This document shows, in pieces, positions 8,044 to 11,718 of a stretch of 11,718 bases of DNA; within the stretch, counting starts at the first letter, position 1; each line of letters opens with the position of its first letter. The notes below the pieces were generated by a model. That model was given only the letters and a program-made list of their open reading frames with translations, made no database searches and was not told the origin of the DNA. Position numbers and translations under genes: made by a program. The stretch comes from Caldilinea sp. CFX5. Its GTDB lineage: Bacteria; Chloroflexota; Anaerolineae; Caldilineales; Caldilineaceae. The DNA is taken from assembly GCA_021405325.1 (NCBI GenBank), contig QWII01000174.1:1-11718 (forward strand), read 5' to 3'.

Positions 8044-9315
8044 TTATTTCTTTGTGAGCGTATCCAAAAATTCGCGATTGTCACGGGTGCGGCTCATGCG
8101 TTCGATAATCGGCAGGATTGCTTCGTGGCCGCCCCCCATTGCATCAATCATCCGTCGTAACGTATAAATTTTCGCCAAAGTTTCCGAATCGAGCAGTTTC
8201 TCTTCGGCGCGGGTGCCGCTGCGCTCAATGTCAAAGGCGGGGAAGATGCGGCGCTCGGCCAATTTGCGGCTTAGGACCAACTCCATGTTACCGGTGCCTT
8301 TGAACTCTTCATAAATCATATCATCCATGCGGCTACCAGTATCGACCAGACAGGTCGCCAAAATGGTTAGGCTGCCGCCCTCTTCCACATTACGGGCGGC
8401 GCCAAAGAAACGCTTGGGCGGATAGAGGGCGGCGGGATCAATACCACCGGAGAGGGTGCGCCCCGATGGCGGCACGGTCAAGTTATAGGCGCGGGAGAGA
8501 CGGGTGATGCTGTCGAGCAAGATCACGACATCCTTTTCGCTTTCCACCAGCCGTTTGGCCCGTTCCAGCGCCATTTCGGCAACGCGGACATGATTCTGCA
8601 CCGGCTCATCAAAGGTGCTGCTGACCACTTCGGCTTCCACCGAACGATCCATGTCGGTCACTTCTTCAGGACGTTCACCGATCAGGACGATCATCAAGTG
8701 AATATCCGAATAATTGCTGGTAATGCCATTGGCGATGCGCTTGAGAACAGTGGTCTTACCGGCTTTGGGCGGACTCACGATCAAGCCTCTCTGCCCGCGG
8801 CCGATTGGCCCCAGCATATCGATCATGCGCGTCGAGATAACGTTGGGCCGTGTTTCCAAGATAATCTGTTCATTGGGGAAGATGGGGGTTAATTTTTCAA
8901 AGATCGGGCGGCGCTTGGCCTCTTCCGGGTCTAAGCCATTGACGGCTTCAACCTTGAGCAAGCCATGATATTTCTCGGTGTCTTTGGGCGGGCGCACTTG
9001 ACCGATCACCAAGTCGCCGGTGCGCAAGCCGAAACGACGGATCTGGCTTTGGCTGACATAGACATCTTCCGGCCCCGGCAGCAGATGATCGCTGCGCAGG
9101 AAGCCAATGCCGTCCTGGACGATTTCTAGGATGCCACCGCCGAAAATGTAGCCCTGTTGTTCGGCATTGGCGCGTAAGAGGCGCATCACCAGGTCGTACT
9201 TCTTGAGGCGTGTATACCCCGTCACTTCATGGGTACGCGCCAGTTCGCGTAACTCATCCAGGGTAAGCGCCTCCAACTGGGAAATGCTCATGGTTGACAA
9301 TTCTAATGTGGTCAT
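8044..9315 (-). CDS. rho: Transcription termination factor Rho
   Basis: A 423-residue hexameric RNA-dependent ATPase that releases transcripts at Rho-dependent terminators. A short N-terminal helical Rho_N domain (about 8-50) is followed by a cold-shock-like RNA-binding domain (about 55-125, with [15 protein letters not shown]). The ATPase core has Walker [10 protein letters not shown] (181-189), a Walker B region [16 protein letters not shown] (263-278), a Q-loop around [20 protein letters not shown] (324-343) and R-loop residues around [16 protein letters not shown] (354-369). The length is close to E. coli Rho, without the large insertions seen in actinobacterial Rho. The ATG at 9315 has GGAG about 8 bases upstream. 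A second ATG eight codons on lacks a ribosome site. It has no close same-strand neighbour. The 1,079-bp upstream gap contains a strong promoter about 0.8 kb away, so a long, possibly autoregulatory leader is conceivable. Confidence 0.97.
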   Translation of the reverse strand: MTTLELSTMSISQLEALTLDELRELARTHEVTGYTRLKKYDLVMRLLRANAEQQGYIFGGGILEIVQDGIGFLRSDHLLPGPEDVYVSQSQIRRFGLRTGDLVIGQVRPPKDTEKYHGLLKVEAVNGLDPEEAKRRPIFEKLTPIFPNEQIILETRPNVISTRMIDMLGPIGRGQRGLIVSPPKAGKTTVLKRIANGITSNYSDIHLMIVLIGERPEEVTDMDRSVEAEVVSSTFDEPVQNHVRVAEMALERAKRLVESEKDVVILLDSITRLSRAYNLTVPPSGRTLSGGIDPAALYPPKRFFGAARNVEEGGSLTILATCLVDTGSRMDDMIYEEFKGTGNMELVLSRKLAERRIFPAFDIERSGTRAEEKLLDSETLAKIYTLRRMIDAMGGGHEAILPIIERMSRTRDNREFLDTLTKK

Positions 9316-9554
9316 AATTGGGACTCCGCTTCTACCTATTTCTGTTCCACTACTTAAATTTTAATCAATTTCAATGCAATAACGCACCATCCATCCGGTT
9401 TAACCCTGTTTTGGCTATGGTGCGGGGATTTTCTACCAACTACGTTCGTCCGACGTTCGTGCAGTAAATCCACTAAAAACTATTTACTTTTTGTAAGGCT
9501 TGGCCTGACTATAGCCGCTTCTTGTACAACAATGTTTGACTTGCCTATCGGGAA

Positions 9555-9588
9555 ACCACCACGTCGAATGATGTAACTCTTCGGTGGT
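9555..9588. repeat. Short inverted repeat in the rho upstream region
   Basis: ACCACC (9555-9560) and GGTGGT (9583-9588) pair over 6 bp with a 22-base loop. In the minus direction this lies about 240 bases before the rho start. It is short enough to be chance. Confidence 0.4.
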
Positions 9589-9622
9589 GCGCTATGAACC
9601 CCGGTGAGGATTGTCTGAACCG

Positions 9623-9655
9623 TAGCGGAATATTCGATGGATTAATTCTCCGCTA
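9623..9655. repeat. Short inverted repeat in the rho upstream region
   Basis: TAGCGGA (9623-9629) and TCCGCTA (9649-9655) pair over 7 bp with a 19-base loop. It would fold in a leader transcript reading toward rho. There is no T-run. Confidence 0.4.
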
Positions 9656-10028
9656 TGGCAGTGGAATCAACACCTAAAGATGAAGAAAGATCGACAATAG
9701 CCGATGGAAGCATTTTTTGGTATATTCACTTTAGTAACACGAATGTTTTATCTGTTTGTCTTACCTAGAGATGTAACGCGGGATAGAGTCAATGTGCGAC
9801 CCTACGTTCCTCATTGTAGATGCGAGGAGTATCGGAGGAGCAGCGATACCTTGACGGGTCTCTATACGATTTTCGTAACGGCGATAACCTTCTCTATAAA
9901 AAATAAAGTTACACTTCGTTAGCGCAGATGACTGACACCAGTTCCCTGGCCACCAAATGCAGCAAAACTTTGACTAAGTTAAACACGGATTATTGAACCT
10001 GATAGTTTACTTGATTACACATTTTGGG

Positions 10029-10042
10029 AAAAATTTATATCA
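10029..10042 (-). promoter_or_regulatory. Possible extended -10 promoter upstream of rho
   Basis: The minus strand reads TGATATAAATTTTT. TGATATAAA fits the extended -10 pattern TGnTATAAT with one mismatch. The same 14 bases occur at 11123-11136 upstream of the Crp/Fnr gene. No good -35 is present, and AT-rich chance is not excluded. Confidence 0.3.
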
Positions 10043-10051
10043 ATTGGCAAA

Positions 10052-10142
10052 CCAACCTTGTGGGGATCTGCTTTTTACCGGATCTTTTTTACCAAGTACT
10101 GAGGACTTTAAGCCAGTGTGATTGTTATTATAGCAAGGTTGG
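10052..10142. repeat. Inverted repeat flanking the rho-directed promoter
   Basis: CCAACCTTG (10052-10060) is the exact reverse complement of CAAGGTTGG (10134-10142). Allowing mismatches, 12 of 14 bases agree. One arm falls in the spacer of the promoter at 10127-10155, and the other about 70 bases downstream in the transcript direction. Paired operator half-sites are possible but unproven. Confidence 0.45.
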
Positions 10143-10155
10143 CTTGGAAAGTCAA
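10127..10155 (-). promoter_or_regulatory. Strong sigma-70-type promoter directed toward rho
   Basis: On the minus strand, TTGACT (10150-10155) is followed after exactly 17 bp by a perfect TATAAT (10127-10132). Transcription should begin near 10120 and run leftward. The next gene in that direction is rho, about 800 bases away. It drives either a long rho leader or a separate non-coding transcript. Confidence 0.75.
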
Positions 10156-10268
10156 TACGCAAAAATGATGAGTTTTTGACGTAATTTCATCGTAAAGATA
10201 AGGGGGTGACCAGGAAGGATCAATTTGATGCAGGCAGGGGAACAGCAAAAATTCAAGAATGGACAAAT

Positions 10269-10354
10269 TGCGCAAAGATTAGCACACCCCTCATCTTACC
10301 GCACCCTTAGGAAAGCGGCTAGTATCAGTGCCAGTGTTGGCTAATCTCTGCGCA
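10269..10354. repeat. 15-bp inverted repeat downstream of the Crp/Fnr gene
   Basis: TGCGCAAAGATTAGC (10269-10283) and GCTAATCTCTGCGCA (10340-10354) pair at 14 of 15 positions around a 56-base loop. It lies 40 bp beyond the Crp/Fnr stop codon in the minus direction. No T-run follows, so it is not a standard intrinsic terminator. It may be an extragenic palindrome, a Rho-dependent 3' end structure or a mobile-element remnant. Confidence 0.65.
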
Positions 10355-10394
10355 GACAAATCGGCAAAGGAACGATCTGCTACTGTTATTCGCG

Positions 10395-11102
10395 TTAATC
10401 CCAAATCCCAGCAATGTCGCGCAAGGTTTCAGAATCAACGAGCGTGATGCGCCGGTACCCCAGTTCCACTAACCCCTGCCGCTTGAAATCACGGAGGATG
10501 GCGCTCACCGTTTCACGATAGGTGCCCAGATGGTCGGCTAAGGCCTGATGACTGACGCCTTTGATCGTCTCGGTCTCTTCATCGGCCAACTCAATCAAAA
10601 GCGAAGCAAGCCGTTCGGGCAATTTTTTGTAAGCAACATTCTCCAGGCTATTCTCGACTTGGAAAAGACGGGCGCCGTAGGTCTGTAACAACCCCCACCC
10701 TAAGATCGGGTATTGCATGGTGAGATTGCGTGCTTCACCAGCCGGCACTTCCAATACGGAGACCTGATCCACAGCTTCGACAAAGACATTGGGGCCACCC
10801 GGATTGTCAAAGGCGCCTTCGCCAAAGACTGCACCGGGTTCCAAGGTGGCGATCACCAAGCGGCGCCCCTCGTTATTCGTGCAAACCATGTTGACCTTAC
10901 CGTTCATCAGTACATACATCCGGTTCGCCAGATCATCGGCGCCAGCCACCTGTTGGCCGCGCTCAAAGTGCTGCGTATGCACAGCATTGCTGAAGACGGG
11001 GTCTTCTTCATGGAGCAACGTAAAGGCTTGCGTCAGATTCTGATAACCTTGGTTGGTTGATGCCGTCGAACCATATGCGGAAGGGTGCATGGTTAATTTC
11101 AT
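10395..11102 (-). CDS. Crp/Fnr-family transcriptional regulator
   Basis: A 235-residue DNA-binding regulator. Residues about 44-130 form the cyclic-nucleotide-binding-type beta-roll, with FGEGAF (93-98) at the phosphate-binding position. The long dimer helix follows, then a Crp-type helix-turn-helix (about 160-225) with SHQALADHLGTYRETVSAILRDFK. Its recognition helix carries the RETVS core (196-200) typical of Crp. The arginine-serine pair that contacts cAMP phosphate in E. coli CRP is not conserved here (GPNVFVEA instead), and there is no FNR-type N-terminal cysteine cluster; the only cysteine is C74. The effector is therefore unknown and canonical cAMP binding is doubtful. The ATG at 11102 was chosen as the first one after the extended -10 at 11128-11136. 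The ATG four codons in (11090) is an alternative, and neither has a strong ribosome site. It is a single gene upstream of a long gap before rho, with no evidence of an operon. Confidence 0.93.
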   Translation of the reverse strand: MKLTMHPSAYGSTASTNQGYQNLTQAFTLLHEEDPVFSNAVHTQHFERGQQVAGADDLANRMYVLMNGKVNMVCTNNEGRRLVIATLEPGAVFGEGAFDNPGGPNVFVEAVDQVSVLEVPAGEARNLTMQYPILGWGLLQTYGARLFQVENSLENVAYKKLPERLASLLIELADEETETIKGVSHQALADHLGTYRETVSAILRDFKRQGLVELGYRRITLVDSETLRDIAGIWD

Positions 11103-11122
11103 GATTGACCCACTTTCTGCTC

Positions 11123-11136
11123 AAAAATTTATATCA
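11123..11136 (-). promoter_or_regulatory. Probable extended -10 promoter of the Crp/Fnr gene
   Basis: The minus strand reads TGATATAAATTTTT. TG-A-TATAAA matches an extended -10 element (TGnTATAAT) with one mismatch. It lies about 25 bases before the ATG, giving a leader of some 20 bases. No clear -35 is seen at 17 bp, although TTGCAC occurs at 21 bp. Confidence 0.45.
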
Positions 11137-11372
11137 TCATAACGGGCAAATGCTGTGCAAAATCTATACAATTATTAAGCCATACTTTTGCAATTTTGTC
11201 TACCCCCAATTGATGAGAATTTGCTTAAAAAAGTTAAACCAACTCTTTCTTCATCACTGGTCATGGCGCAACAAAGCTGAATTGCAACGCGGTTTGCACA
11301 ACTTTTGTCCAGACATCGTTTTCAAATATTACTCTATTTCTTAGAAAAGCAGCGCCCATACTCCTTTTGGTG

Positions 11373-11403
11373 AAGGATCGATCGGCTAGGCGCGATCATC
11401 CTT
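11373..11403. repeat. Bulged hairpin in the right-end spacer
   Basis: AAGGAT-c-GATCG (11373-11384) pairs with CGATC-ATCCTT (11393-11403) over 11 bp with a single-base bulge and an 8-base loop. There is no T-run, so the role as a terminator for a leftward gene outside the window is uncertain. Confidence 0.45.
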
Positions 11404-11665
11404 TGCAATATACACTACAATACCATACAAAAGCTATAAAAAGATTAGAGGTACATTGGCGTTTTGTTAGCTTTTTCTCAATTTACTATCGTTGTACTCT
11501 TCGCTTGATACAGTCAAGTTACAACAAGCCACGGCTGCTTCCGCCTTGCGTTGTGCGCGCGAAGATCAATAAATGTATAAGATAATACGTTAGCATCCGG
11601 CGAAGAGTTGCAAACTTCGCTTGGCTAATCGGGTAGCAATAAATGCACCCTGCCGCAATCGCTGT

Positions 11666-11694
11666 TTGAAACAATTATCAGCGTTGGTTATAAT
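11666..11694 (+). promoter_or_regulatory. Consensus sigma-70-type promoter facing out of the window
   Basis: TTGAAA (11666-11671) is followed after exactly 17 bp by a perfect TATAAT (11689-11694). Transcription should start near 11701 and run rightward. The bases after the -10 (TATAATAGCGGC) closely match those at the soluble kinase promoter (TATAATAGCGCC, 146-157). Confidence 0.7.
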
Positions 11695-11718
11695 AGCGGC
11701 AAGGCATCTCAGTCTTAT

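Larger units (their letters stand above)
9316..10394. other. 1.08-kb gene-free region between the Crp/Fnr gene and rho
   Basis: No frame here has a ribosome site or a protein-like composition. The longest, 72 codons at 9704-9922 on the plus strand, looks spurious. What is visible: a minus-strand consensus promoter (10127-10155), an extended -10 (10029-10042), and inverted repeats at 9555-9588, 9623-9655, 10052-10142 and 10269-10354. The unit GGATCT-(n)-TTTTTACC occurs twice in tandem at 10064-10093. No tRNA or recognised structured RNA was identified. The region may contain an untranslated rho leader or an unrecognised non-coding RNA on the minus strand. Confidence 0.6.
11103..11718. other. 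AT-rich gene-free right end
   Basis: These 616 bp hold no frame with a ribosome site or protein-like composition. The two short plus-strand frames (11105-11344 and 11367-11585) start at TTG without support. Visible features are the Crp/Fnr promoter, a bulged hairpin at 11373-11403, a 6-bp hairpin GCGAAG/CTTCGC (11600-11620) and a consensus plus-strand promoter at 11666-11694. The promoter suggests that a gene begins just beyond the window. Confidence 0.6.

Noticed and set aside
7774..8160. 128-codon plus-strand frame across the rho 3' end
   Set aside because: Antisense to the doubtful small ORF and to rho, crosses a hairpin, and lacks a ribosome site; an open-frame artefact.
9704..9922. 72-codon plus-strand frame in the rho upstream gap
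   Set aside because: No ribosome binding site, no promoter, composition not protein-like, and it lies antisense to the likely rho leader.
10127..10155. Promoter considered as evidence of a tRNA or known small RNA gene
   Set aside because: Reading the minus strand downstream, I found no T-loop sequence, CCA end or recognisable 6S, tmRNA or RNase P feature. A covariance-model search could not be run here.
11105..11344. 79-codon plus-strand frame at the right end
   Set aside because: Starts at TTG with no ribosome site, is rich in Cys/His/Tyr/Phe as expected of AT-rich noncoding DNA, and overlaps the Crp/Fnr promoter on the other strand.
11367..11585. 72-codon plus-strand frame
   Set aside because: TTG start inside a hairpin, no ribosome site, no recognisable composition.

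Overview
The window looks like chromosomal DNA from a member of the Chloroflexota (Anaerolineae/Caldilineae-like). The basis is the style of the proteins (a LysM-M23 endopeptidase with a long proline-rich cytoplasmic tail, soluble GAF-PAS histidine kinases, a short Rho without a large N-terminal insertion) and the many palindromic intergenic repeats. This is inference; there is no rRNA or other marker gene. No rRNA, tRNA, IS element, phage gene or CRISPR array was seen.

Layout, left to right. Positions 1-157 hold a repeat-rich upstream region leading into a soluble GAF-PAS histidine kinase (158-1825, +). Convergent with it is a two-component pair on the minus strand: an OmpR-family response regulator (3626-4303) followed by its membrane-bound HAMP histidine kinase (1901-3388). 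The 237-bp gap between the two is full of inverted repeats. A near-consensus sigma-70-type promoter sits just upstream of the regulator. Class II fumarase (4553-5944, +) is divergent from the regulator. It is separated from a convergent LysM/M23 murein endopeptidase gene (6075-7367, -) by a perfect 16-bp hairpin and a bidirectional intrinsic terminator. Then come a doubtful 82-codon ORF (7611-7859, -), transcription terminator Rho (8044-9315, -), a 1.08-kb gene-free region with a good minus-strand promoter about 0.8 kb upstream of rho, a Crp/Fnr-family regulator (10395-11102, -), and a 0.6-kb AT-rich gene-free end with a consensus plus-strand promoter facing out of the window.

How the genes relate: most are regulatory (two sensor kinases, one response regulator, Crp/Fnr, Rho), beside one TCA-cycle enzyme and one cell-wall hydrolase. 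The regulator and HAMP kinase very probably form one phosphorelay. The soluble kinase has no adjacent regulator, and its partner is unknown. Nothing ties fumarase or the peptidase functionally to their neighbours.

I did not find a clearly new multigene system. The most notable unexplained structure is a family of imperfect palindromic elements. A complete copy of about 91 bp lies between the regulator and fumarase, and half a related copy with a different central hairpin lies upstream of the soluble kinase. Other points of interest are the possibly leaderless kinase mRNA, the operon-internal repeats, the long rho leader and an excess of GGCGCC.
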